Shown here: positions 1 through 5,404 of the stretch, one piece after another
Layout: every line of letters starts with the position of its first letter
How positions within the stretch are numbered: position 1 is the first letter of the stretch
From: Proteobacteria bacterium UBA1847
GTDB taxonomy: Bacteria > Pseudomonadota > Gammaproteobacteria > Steroidobacterales > Woeseiaceae
Assembly: GCA_002338605.1 (NCBI GenBank)
Contig: DDIP01000239.1
Span: forward strand, 376-5,779
DNA length: 5,404 bases
Reading direction: 5' to 3'
Program-made: the position numbers and the translations under genes
The notes under the pieces: generated by a model
What the model saw: the letters and a program-made list of their open reading frames with translations, nothing else
Told to the model about the DNA's origin: nothing
Databases searched by the model: none

Positions 1-2
1 AT

Positions 3-764
3 GTCTACCGATTGCTGCAGGGCTATCGAGACGTGCCAGCGGCGGACATCGACGCTATCGAACTGGCACTGGTCCGGCTGTCGTACCTCATCGTGGACTT
101 TCCGGAGATCCAGGAACTTGACATCAATCCGTTGCTCGCGGATGAGAATGGCGTGCTGGCACTGGACGCCCGCGTCAGAGTTGCCAGGGCGACAAGCAAT
201 GGCGCGGACCGGCTGGCCATCCGACCGTATCCGAAGGAACTAGAAGAAAATGTTGACCTTGGCGATGGACGAACGCTTTTGCTGCGTCCAATCGTGCCGG
301 AAGACGGGCCGGCCCTTCAGGCGGCATTCAGCAGACTAAGCGAAGAGGAAATCCGGAATCGGTTTTTTGCGCCATTGAAATTTCTCAGCCATCTCACGGC
401 CGCGCGGTTCACGCAGATCGACTACGACCGGCACATGGCGTTGGTATTGACAGAACGAGGCATTCCCGGCGAGTCCGAAATCCATGCCGTCGTGCGCCTG
501 ATCGAGGATCCCGATCGGGAACTTGCCGAGTTCGCGATAGTGGTTGAGCGCAAGCTTACCGGCCACGGTCTTGGCACACACCTGCTTCGACGTGTGATTG
601 AGTACGCAAGCGAACGCGGTATTGGTGAAATCTACGGTGACGTGTTGTCTGACAATGAGCGTATGTTGAAGCTCTGCAGGAAGCTCGGGTTTTCCTGTTC
701 ACGGGAATCGGGCGATGCGGGTGTCGTTCGAGTGTCGCTCAGGCCACCAGAGAAGATGCAGTAG
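3..764 (+). CDS. PatZ-type protein lysine acetyltransferase (NDP-forming acyl-CoA synthetase-like/GNAT fusion), C-terminal part
   Basis: Probable lysine acetyltransferase that uses acetyl-CoA to modify cytoplasmic enzymes; in the Pat/PatZ family the best-known target is acetyl-CoA synthetase. The 5' end lies outside the window: the frame is open from base 3 and family members are about 900 residues, so only the last 253 or so are visible. Counting from the codon at base 3, residues 1-63 are the end of an ATP-grasp domain of the ADP-forming acetyl-CoA synthetase type, with the typical ELDINPLL motif at 38-45 followed by a DGxxALDARVRV-like stretch. After a linker, residues of about 87-248 form a GNAT domain. 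Its acetyl-CoA loop is KLTGHGLG (184-191), with Lys where Gln/Arg is usual, and it ends with the common N-x-x-M-x-x-L-x-x-KLGF pattern. The stop codon lies one base before the deacylase start, which suggests co-transcription. The domain assignment is strong. Whether the synthetase half is active or only a sensor cannot be judged here. Confidence 0.88.
   Translation, partial: VYRLLQGYRDVPAADIDAIELALVRLSYLIVDFPEIQELDINPLLADENGVLALDARVRVARATSNGADRLAIRPYPKELEENVDLGDGRTLLLRPIVPEDGPALQAAFSRLSEEEIRNRFFAPLKFLSHLTAARFTQIDYDRHMALVLTERGIPGESEIHAVVRLIEDPDRELAEFAIVVERKLTGHGLGTHLLRRVIEYASERGIGEIYGDVLSDNERMLKLCRKLGFSCSRESGDAGVVRVSLRPPEKMQ
749..755 (+). promoter_or_regulatory. Weak ribosome binding site for the deacylase
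   Basis: The purine run AGAGAAG ends 10 bases before the GTG at 766. It lies within the last codons of the acetyltransferase gene, so initiation probably depends partly on translational coupling. It is weak as a Shine-Dalgarno, and matters mainly because it supports the GTG over the upstream ATG. Confidence 0.4.
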
Positions 765-765
765 C

Positions 766-1686
766 GTGCTGGCCTATATTTCGCACCCGGCGTTCTTCGC
801 TCACGAAGCACCCAAACCGCATCCGGAATGTGCGCGTCGACTATCGGTTATCGAAGACCAGCTTCGCGCCGCTGGCTTGTACGATTTACTCCGGCATCAC
901 GAAGCGCCCGCGGCCACGAAAGAGCAGATCATGCGTGTTCACAGCGCCCGACTCATCAATCAACTTGAAGACCTGTCGCCGTCATCCGGTTTCGTCGCTA
1001 TTGACGGCGATACGTTCATGAATTCTCGCTCGCTCCAGGCCGCGCGGCATGCAGCCGGTGCCGCGTGTCTGGCGACGGACCTGGTTGTCGAAGGTCGGTC
1101 TGAAACTGCGTTCTGTGCTGTTCGGCCACCGGGTCATCATGCCGAACGCGATCGGGCGATGGGATTCTGCCTGTTCAACAATGTCGCGGTAGGCGTGGCT
1201 CATGCGCTCGATGCGCATGGAATTGAACGAGTCGCTGTGCTCGATTTCGACGTACACCATGGCAATGGCACAGAGAATATCTTCGCGGCTGACGAACGTG
1301 TATTGCTTTGCTCAACGTTTCAGCACCCGTACTACCCGCTGAAAGGTGCCGATACAGTGTCGCCGCATATCGTCAATATCCCGTTGCCGGCAGGCACGCA
1401 AGGCGATGCCTATCGCGCCGTTGTCTCGGAACTTTGGTTACCCGCGATAGACGATTTCAAACCACAAATCTTCTTCGTGTCGGCGGGTTTCGATGCTCAT
1501 GCTGAAGATCCACTATCCGACGTGCTGCTCGACGACGACGATTACACCTGGCTGACAGAATTGATCGTGACACTGGCACACCGTTACGCACGGGGACGAA
1601 TAGTATCGTGCCTCGAAGGCGGTTATGCCCTTGAAGCTCTGGGCCGGTGCGTGCGTACGCACATTCGCGGATTAGCAGGGCTTTGA
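766..1686 (+). CDS. Histone deacetylase family (class II/AcuC-like) zinc-dependent deacylase
   Basis: Predicted cytoplasmic zinc hydrolase that removes acetyl groups from lysine or acetylpolyamine-type substrates. I choose the GTG at 766 because family proteins begin with a short Ala-Tyr-x-x-His-Pro strand, as this one does (LAYISHP). The GTG sits one base after the upstream stop, with a weak purine-rich AGAGAAG (749-755) before it. An ATG at 715 in the same frame would add 17 unrelated residues inside the acetyltransferase gene. The resulting 306 residues are normal for bacterial members. Visible active-site features are HPExxRRL near the N-terminus, RPPGHH with the charge-relay histidines H124/H125, DVHHGNGT with zinc ligands D162 and H164, AGFDAH with zinc ligand D243, and EGGY with the catalytic tyrosine Y287. 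All key residues are present, so the enzyme should be active. Its tight coupling to an acetyltransferase suggests it reverses that modification, but its substrate is not shown. Confidence 0.92.
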   Translation: MLAYISHPAFFAHEAPKPHPECARRLSVIEDQLRAAGLYDLLRHHEAPAATKEQIMRVHSARLINQLEDLSPSSGFVAIDGDTFMNSRSLQAARHAAGAACLATDLVVEGRSETAFCAVRPPGHHAERDRAMGFCLFNNVAVGVAHALDAHGIERVAVLDFDVHHGNGTENIFAADERVLLCSTFQHPYYPLKGADTVSPHIVNIPLPAGTQGDAYRAVVSELWLPAIDDFKPQIFFVSAGFDAHAEDPLSDVLLDDDDYTWLTELIVTLAHRYARGRIVSCLEGGYALEALGRCVRTHIRGLAGL

Positions 1687-1707
1687 TTCTCAATAAGGCA
1701 GGTTTAT

Positions 1708-1735
1708 TTGACAGAACAGCGTATTATGTTATGCG
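1708..1735 (+). promoter_or_regulatory. Possible sigma-70 promoter upstream of the PAS remnant and cytochrome genes
   Basis: A perfect TTGACA (-35, 1708-1713) is followed after 16 bases by TATGCG (1730-1735), a poor -10 that is however preceded by TGT (1727-1729) in the extended -10 position. The surrounding 1697-1735 stretch is more AT-rich than the flanking genes, and the site sits just after the deacylase stop. It could drive the PAS remnant and, with a long leader, the cytochrome-porin gene. The -10 matches the consensus at only three of six bases, so confidence is limited. Confidence 0.4.
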
Positions 1736-1762
1736 AACCCGACTCACTACCGTGGGCAATAT

Positions 1763-2014
1763 ATGCTCGATATCGATCTTCCAGTCCGAGAGTTTCTCGA
1801 CGTCGCACCGGACGCGATGGTAGTGGTCGATCGGTCGGGCAGAATGGTGTTAATCAATAGACAGACCGAGTCCTTATTCGGTTACACCCGCGAGGAGCTC
1901 CTGGGGCTGTCTGTGGACATGCTCGTGCCGGCGCGGTTTCGTGCTGACAGGTATCGTGGATTACGTGGATCCCCGTATTGTCCGAGCCCGGTTGACTGGG
2001 CAACGTTTGCGTGA
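1763..2014 (+). pseudogene. Truncated, frame-disrupted PAS-domain remnant
   Basis: An 83-codon reading frame starts at ATG 1763. Its first 65 or so residues are a clear PAS sensor domain: FLDVAPDAMVVVDRSGRMV, the INRQTESLFGY helix, REELLG, then MLVPARFRADRYRGLR. PAS domains of this kind usually continue with a (Y/F)xxDPRxR...GxxL segment and a KDGxxFPVEI strand. Here the reading frame instead ends in an unrelated tail at TGA 2012-2014. The expected continuation appears in the next frame at about 1959-2009 (DYVDPRIVRARLTGQRL), and the KDG strand is absent altogether. A one-base shift plus loss of the 3' part of a larger signalling gene explains this best. No output domain (kinase, GGDEF or HTH) remains. 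A short expressed PAS-only protein is possible but less likely. The ATG has only a weak GGGCAA upstream. Confidence 0.65.
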
Positions 2015-2028
2015 GCAACAACCAATCT

Positions 2029-2032
2029 GGAG
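2029..2032 (+). promoter_or_regulatory. Shine-Dalgarno for the cytochrome-porin gene
   Basis: GGAG ends 7 bases before the ATG at 2040. It fixes the start directly in front of a signal peptide and argues against the GTG at 1941 in the same frame, which would place PAS-derived residues ahead of the export signal. Confidence 0.65.
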
Positions 2033-2039
2033 CAATTCA

Positions 2040-3329
2040 ATGTCACGCCTTATTTTTGCAAGCGGAAACGCGCTGCTGTTACTGCTGGTTTTGAGCAGTG
2101 TGTACACCCCGGCCAACGCCATGCCGGCCTTTGCTCGTGAGTACGGCGTAAGCTGCAACGTTTGCCACTCTGCCTATCCGCGACTCAATGAATTCGGCGA
2201 GACCTTTGCCGATGACATGAATTTTCGTTTGCCAAACTGGGAGCAACTGACGGTCCCAACCGGTGACAAGACTCTTGCGCTCCCAAAATCGCTTCCGGTG
2301 GCAATGCGGATGCAGGCATTTGTACAGGGTCGTGACGGCGAGGCTATTGATCCCGTGACTGGCGACGTCGAGGCAGACTCCGGTCTGGACTTTCAATCTC
2401 CCTACCTTGTCAAGCTGCTTTCCAGCGCACCGCTCAGCGATCAGATCAGCTACTACTTCTACGCAATTTTTGCAGAGAAGGGCGGCAACGGCGAGGTCAT
2501 TGTTGAGGATGCCTGGTTCAGCTACAACGATTTGTTCAATACCGGTATCGGTGCAATGCTCGGCCAGTTCCAGGTATCGGACGTATTGTTTCCGCGTGAA
2601 GTACGAATGACCTTTCAGGATTTCATGCTGTTTCGCGCGGCCGGCATCACCTACGATCGCGGCATACTTTTTGGCAAAGGTGTCGGAAACATTGACGTGT
2701 CACTGGGCTTTGTCAACGGCAATGGCGTTCAGCAGAACTTCGGTATTAACAGCCCGGGCTACCGTCGGCCGGACCGGATGTTTGACAACGATACGCAAAA
2801 AAGTGTCTTCGGCCGCCTGGGCGGCGATATCGGACCGGTCTCCGTCGGCCTGTTCGGTCTCTCGGGCCGACAAAAGAACGCGACCGGACCGGCCGGCATG
2901 CAATCCGGCGACCGCCGGACCGAAAAGCTGGTTGCCGGTATCGACGTATCGGGAAACATTGATGGGAAGTGGTACTGGTTTGGCCAATACCTGTGGAACC
3001 GCTGGGCAGATTTCCTCGACCCGGCCACCGACTACGAGTGGTCTGGCGCCTTTGCAGGCGTGGATTACCTGCACAATGAAAAGTGGGTTTTTTCAGCGCT
3101 CGTCAATCATATAGACGCTGGTGATTTCAAAAACACCGACACGATATATGAGGGCCTGGAAATGCGCACCGTCAGCGTTGCTGCGGCCTATTACTTCATG
3201 CGCAATGTCAAGGGCGTTATCGAAGCAAATGTCGACCTGCTGGATGACGCGCCGCAGACCGGCCAGTATTTTACCGGACACCTTAGCCAGGAAAACTACA
3301 TTCTCATCGGCATTGATGCGGCGTTTTAG
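2040..3329 (+). CDS. Outer-membrane monoheme cytochrome c-porin fusion (Cyc2-like architecture)
   Basis: Predicted 429-residue exported protein. Residues 1-27 are a Sec signal peptide: a short N-region, a Leu-rich core (ALLLLLVL), and ANA before the likely cleavage site. The mature protein opens with MPAFAREYGVSCNVCH, a single c-type heme site (C39, C42, H43; bases 2154-2168), then a YPRLNEFGETF segment. C39 and C42 are the only cysteines. The remaining 360 or so residues have no hydrophobic helices; they are rich in Gly, aromatic residues and alternating polar/nonpolar strands, and end in Phe, the usual C-terminal signal of outer-membrane barrels. An N-terminal AFAR-x4-CxxCH...LNxFG heme segment followed by a barrel is the layout of Cyc2, the outer-membrane cytochrome of iron oxidisers, and of related uncharacterised porins. 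The heme could carry electrons across the outer membrane. The start at 2040 is set by the signal peptide and the GGAG. The architecture is clear, but the substrate is unknown, and membership of true Cyc2 is not proven. Confidence 0.78.
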   Translation: MSRLIFASGNALLLLLVLSSVYTPANAMPAFAREYGVSCNVCHSAYPRLNEFGETFADDMNFRLPNWEQLTVPTGDKTLALPKSLPVAMRMQAFVQGRDGEAIDPVTGDVEADSGLDFQSPYLVKLLSSAPLSDQISYYFYAIFAEKGGNGEVIVEDAWFSYNDLFNTGIGAMLGQFQVSDVLFPREVRMTFQDFMLFRAAGITYDRGILFGKGVGNIDVSLGFVNGNGVQQNFGINSPGYRRPDRMFDNDTQKSVFGRLGGDIGPVSVGLFGLSGRQKNATGPAGMQSGDRRTEKLVAGIDVSGNIDGKWYWFGQYLWNRWADFLDPATDYEWSGAFAGVDYLHNEKWVFSALVNHIDAGDFKNTDTIYEGLEMRTVSVAAAYYFMRNVKGVIEANVDLLDDAPQTGQYFTGHLSQENYILIGIDAAF

Positions 3330-3383
3330 CAACGCGGAGGCAAGTCACCGCATCACCAGGTACATTCGATGCGGCCAACCGCA
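3315..3383 (+). repeat. Cluster of overlapping inverted repeats at the end of the cytochrome-porin gene
   Basis: Several perfect short stems overlap here. GCGTT (3321-3325) pairs with AACGC (3331-3335) around the stop codon. GATGCGG occurs at 3315-3321 and again at 3368-3374, and either copy can pair with CCGCATC (3348-3354). TGCGG (3370-3374) can instead pair with CCGCA (3379-3383) across a CCAA loop. Some of these pairings exclude one another. No T-run follows any of them, so a simple intrinsic terminator is not supported. An mRNA-stabilising or processing structure between the two cytochrome genes is possible. The rest of the gap to 3468 shows only short palindromes (GTCGCGAC 3424-3431, CAATTG 3431-3436) and no convincing promoter. 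Confidence 0.45.
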
Positions 3384-3468
3384 GGCAGATACGTAGAACA
3401 CCTGACTTCAGTATTCAAAGGCAGTCGCGACAATTGCGTCAGGACGGATAAAGGTCGCCTGGCTGCCG

Positions 3469-4257
3469 ATGAGCGCACAGACAAAAAGTCAAGCAAAACT
3501 GACAGGCTATAAGGCCTGGGATCGCACCACCCGCTGGTTTCATTGGGTCAATGTCGCATGCGTGATCGGGCTCGCCGGGCTTGGTCTGGTAATTCTGAAC
3601 GAGAAGTCGTTTGGGGTGAGCCCGGACGGAAAAGTTCTCCTAAAGACCTTGCACGCGTATGTCGGCTACGTCTTCGCCATAAATCTCGGCTGGCGTTTTG
3701 TGTGGGCTTTCATCGGCAGCGAACGAGCACGCTGGCGGGGATTGCTGCCGTTTGGAGCGGGTTACGCCCGCTCGCTGCGCCAGTACGTTCGAGGCTTTCG
3801 AATGGGCAAGGCGCCGGACTACCTCGGCCACAACCCGTTGGGCCGCTTGATGGTGCTGGCGTTGCTGATCTTGCTGCTGACCCAAGCCGCGACCGGGCTG
3901 GTGCTTGCCGGCACGGACCTCTACAAACCGCCGTTCGGCGGCTTGTTTGCAGAGTGGGTAACGAAAGGCGATCCGGACAAACTCGCAATACTGGTGCCCG
4001 GATCGAAAGATGCCGTGGATCCGGTCGCATACGAGGACATGCGGCGCTTTCGGAAACCCTTCATCACAATTCACAAGTTTAATATCTACGCACTGATTAC
4101 CCTGAGCCTCCTGCATATTCTCGGCGTGGTCGTTACGGAAGTTCGAGAGAGGAATGGCCTGGTTTCAGCGATGATAACCGGCGAGAAAGTATTCTCGGCA
4201 CGGCCGATTGATATTCCGGAAGAACAGGCACCGACGGAAGCCGAGAAACACGAATGA
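3469..4257 (+). CDS. Cytochrome b561-type diheme inner-membrane protein
   Basis: Predicted 262-residue cytochrome b of the bacterial b561/NiFe-hydrogenase b-subunit family, which passes electrons between the quinone pool and periplasmic partners. Four membrane helices lie at about 25-43, 60-82, 126-147 and 203-224. Histidines suited to ligate two b hemes are H25 (RWFHW), H62 (LHAYVGY), H202 (IHKF) and H216 (LLHILG). The loop at 83-125 is rich in Arg/Lys, so both termini and this loop should be cytoplasmic. A hydrophilic loop of about 50 residues (149-200, with KPPFGG and MRRFRKPF) should then face the periplasm, where it could meet a cytochrome c partner. The ATG at 3469 has only a weak purine stretch upstream (AAAGG, 3450-3454). 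The gene follows the cytochrome-porin on the same strand after 139 bases, so they may share a transcript, though this is not certain. Family and topology are well supported; the physiological partner is inferred. Confidence 0.87.
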   Translation: MSAQTKSQAKLTGYKAWDRTTRWFHWVNVACVIGLAGLGLVILNEKSFGVSPDGKVLLKTLHAYVGYVFAINLGWRFVWAFIGSERARWRGLLPFGAGYARSLRQYVRGFRMGKAPDYLGHNPLGRLMVLALLILLLTQAATGLVLAGTDLYKPPFGGLFAEWVTKGDPDKLAILVPGSKDAVDPVAYEDMRRFRKPFITIHKFNIYALITLSLLHILGVVVTEVRERNGLVSAMITGEKVFSARPIDIPEEQAPTEAEKHE

Positions 4258-4270
4258 CGCCAATCCGCTG

Positions 4271-5404
4271 TTATTCTGTTGCAGGCTGAGGCCTTTTGCC
4301 GGTACCGATAAACCACAGCCATGCGTAGCCGGTAGCACCGGCGACAAGCGAAGCGAGCAAGATGCCGGTTTTTGCCATCAACAACGTCTCAGCCTGATGA
4401 GCGAAGGCCAATTCCGCGATAAAGATCGACATAGTGAATCCGATGCCACTGATCAGTGAGACGCCAATAATATGGTTGAAATTCAAGTCATCGGGCAATC
4501 GGCTTAGGCCGAGTTTGACTGCGACCCAGGTAAAGCCTGCGATGCCAATGAGTTTGCCGCCAACGAGTCCTGCTACGATTCCAAACGAAACCGGGTGAGT
4601 CACAGTACTGCCAATTGATGCGAGATCGACGGGAATGCCCGCATTGGCCAAGGCAAATATCGGAATAATCAAATAGGCAGACGGCAGGTGTATTTTGCTT
4701 CCCAATACCTGTGCCGGTGCCTGCACAAGGTGAACACCTTCGCCCAGGGCACGAACCCGGGCGCGCAATTCATCGTTTCGAATAATGTTTTCCTCTTTCT
4801 TATACGCGTGATTGATTTCGGAAAGCATTTTCTTCGCCTGAAGAATGAATCGTTTTGGGTCGTACTTCGGCCGCATTGGAATCGAAAAAGCGAGGAAAAT
4901 GCCCGCGAGAGTTGCATGGACTCCGCTTTTCATCATTGCGATCCAAAGCACGATACCGAGGAGCAAATACGGCAAGGGGCGGCGAATTCCACCCAGGTTC
5001 AGGCTTATCAGTATTGCAACAATACTGGCCGCGCCGCCGAGTGCCCAAAGATTGAGTGCGTCCGTGTAAAACACCGCAATGACCAGTACCGCGCCCAGAT
5101 CGTCCACAATAGCCAGGGCGATCAAGAACGTCAGCAGGGCTTTGGGAATGCGATTGCCAAGCAGTGCCAGTATGCCTAGCGCAAACGCGATGTCGGTCGC
5201 CATTGGCACGCCCCATCCGTCAAACGAATGGCCTTCGCGATTGAATGCGATATACACCAACGCTGGCATCGCCATACCGCCGATCGCGGCAATAATGGGC
5301 AAGATCGCTTGCTCAGGATCGGCAAGTTCTCCAACCAGAATTTCGCGCTTTAGCTCGAGGCCGATCACGAAAAAGAAGATGGCCATCAAGCCGTCATTGA
5401 TCCA
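4271..5404 (-). CDS. nhaA: NhaA-family Na+/H+ antiporter, N-terminus outside the window
   Basis: Inner-membrane antiporter that exports Na+ (or Li+) in exchange for protons, for pH and sodium homeostasis. The frame is open to the right edge. It begins at WINDGLMAIFFF, a hallmark NhaA stretch, so about 60 N-terminal residues are missing. Counting from that Trp, the transport residues known from Escherichia coli are present: D71 in ATDIAFALG (equivalent to D133), D101/D102 in VDDLGA (D163/D164) and K284 in GGKLIGI (K300). KSGVHATLAG, IFALANAG and SGIGFTMSIFIAELAF are also intact. The D71-D101 spacing equals that of E. coli, but D102-K284 is about 46 residues longer. The extra length is a charged, helix-prone cytoplasmic loop (about 178-236) seen in longer NhaA homologues. 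The gene converges on the cytochrome b gene with 13 bases between stop codons. There is no sign of damage. Family assignment is near certain. Confidence 0.97.
   Translation of the reverse strand, partial: WINDGLMAIFFFVIGLELKREILVGELADPEQAILPIIAAIGGMAMPALVYIAFNREGHSFDGWGVPMATDIAFALGILALLGNRIPKALLTFLIALAIVDDLGAVLVIAVFYTDALNLWALGGAASIVAILISLNLGGIRRPLPYLLLGIVLWIAMMKSGVHATLAGIFLAFSIPMRPKYDPKRFILQAKKMLSEINHAYKKEENIIRNDELRARVRALGEGVHLVQAPAQVLGSKIHLPSAYLIIPIFALANAGIPVDLASIGSTVTHPVSFGIVAGLVGGKLIGIAGFTWVAVKLGLSRLPDDLNFNHIIGVSLISGIGFTMSIFIAELAFAHQAETLLMAKTGILLASLVAGATGYAWLWFIGTGKRPQPATE

Noticed and set aside
1941..2039. GTG start at 1941 giving a 33-residue N-terminal extension of the cytochrome-porin
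   Set aside because: The extension is the frame-shifted tail of the PAS remnant. A signal peptide begins exactly at ATG 2040, behind a well-spaced GGAG.
2766..2895. Recurring GGACCGG heptamer within the cytochrome-porin gene
   Set aside because: The copies encode different residues in different codon phases, spacing is irregular, and the reading frame is unaffected. This looks like local GC-rich codon choice, not a functional repeat.
1763..3329. PAS domain fused to the cytochrome by programmed frameshifting
   Set aside because: No slippery sequence is evident, the PAS domain lacks its last strands, and a cytoplasmic PAS domain ahead of a Sec signal peptide would make no functional sense.
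4258..4300. Terminator between the convergent cytochrome b and nhaA genes
   Set aside because: The gap is 13 bases. The only candidate is AGGC-TGAG-GCCT-TTT at about 4282-4296, inside nhaA, with a four-base stem, which is too weak to call.
4688..5179. 163-codon open frame on the plus strand opposite nhaA
   Set aside because: It is an antisense shadow of the highly conserved nhaA coding sequence, and its translation shows no recognisable domain.

Overview
The window is about 55% GC, densely coded and bacterial. The gene types (a PatZ-type acyl-CoA-synthetase/GNAT protein acetyltransferase, a class II histone-deacetylase-like deacylase, an outer-membrane beta-barrel cytochrome, a cytochrome b561-type membrane protein and NhaA) indicate a Gram-negative bacterium, most likely a proteobacterium and possibly a gammaproteobacterium. 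That placement is inferred from gene content, not from a marker gene. I see no rRNA, tRNA, CRISPR array or insertion sequence.

Layout. (1) Positions 3-1686, plus strand: the C-terminal part of an NDP-forming acyl-CoA synthetase-like protein fused to a GNAT acetyltransferase, followed one base after its stop codon by a zinc-dependent deacylase. They read as one operon carrying a lysine acetylation writer and eraser. (2) Positions 1687-2039: a gap holding a promoter-like site (1708-1735) and a degraded PAS domain (1763-2014), whose homology changes frame and then stops. (3) Positions 2040-4257, plus strand: a secreted monoheme cytochrome c fused to an outer-membrane beta-barrel (Cyc2-like architecture), then a four-helix cytochrome b561-type inner-membrane protein. 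The 139-base gap between them is rich in inverted repeats. (4) Positions 4271-5404, minus strand: most of an NhaA sodium/proton antiporter, running off the right edge and convergent with the cytochrome b gene across a 13-base gap.

How they may work together. The first pair could reversibly acylate metabolic enzymes such as acetyl-CoA synthetase, as known for PatZ/Pat proteins and for AcuA/AcuC. The cytochrome-porin and cytochrome b could form two ends of an electron path between the outer membrane and the quinone pool, with a periplasmic carrier between them that is not encoded here. This electron-transfer module is the most interesting part of the window. The architecture is visible in the sequence, but the substrate and direction of electron flow are inference.
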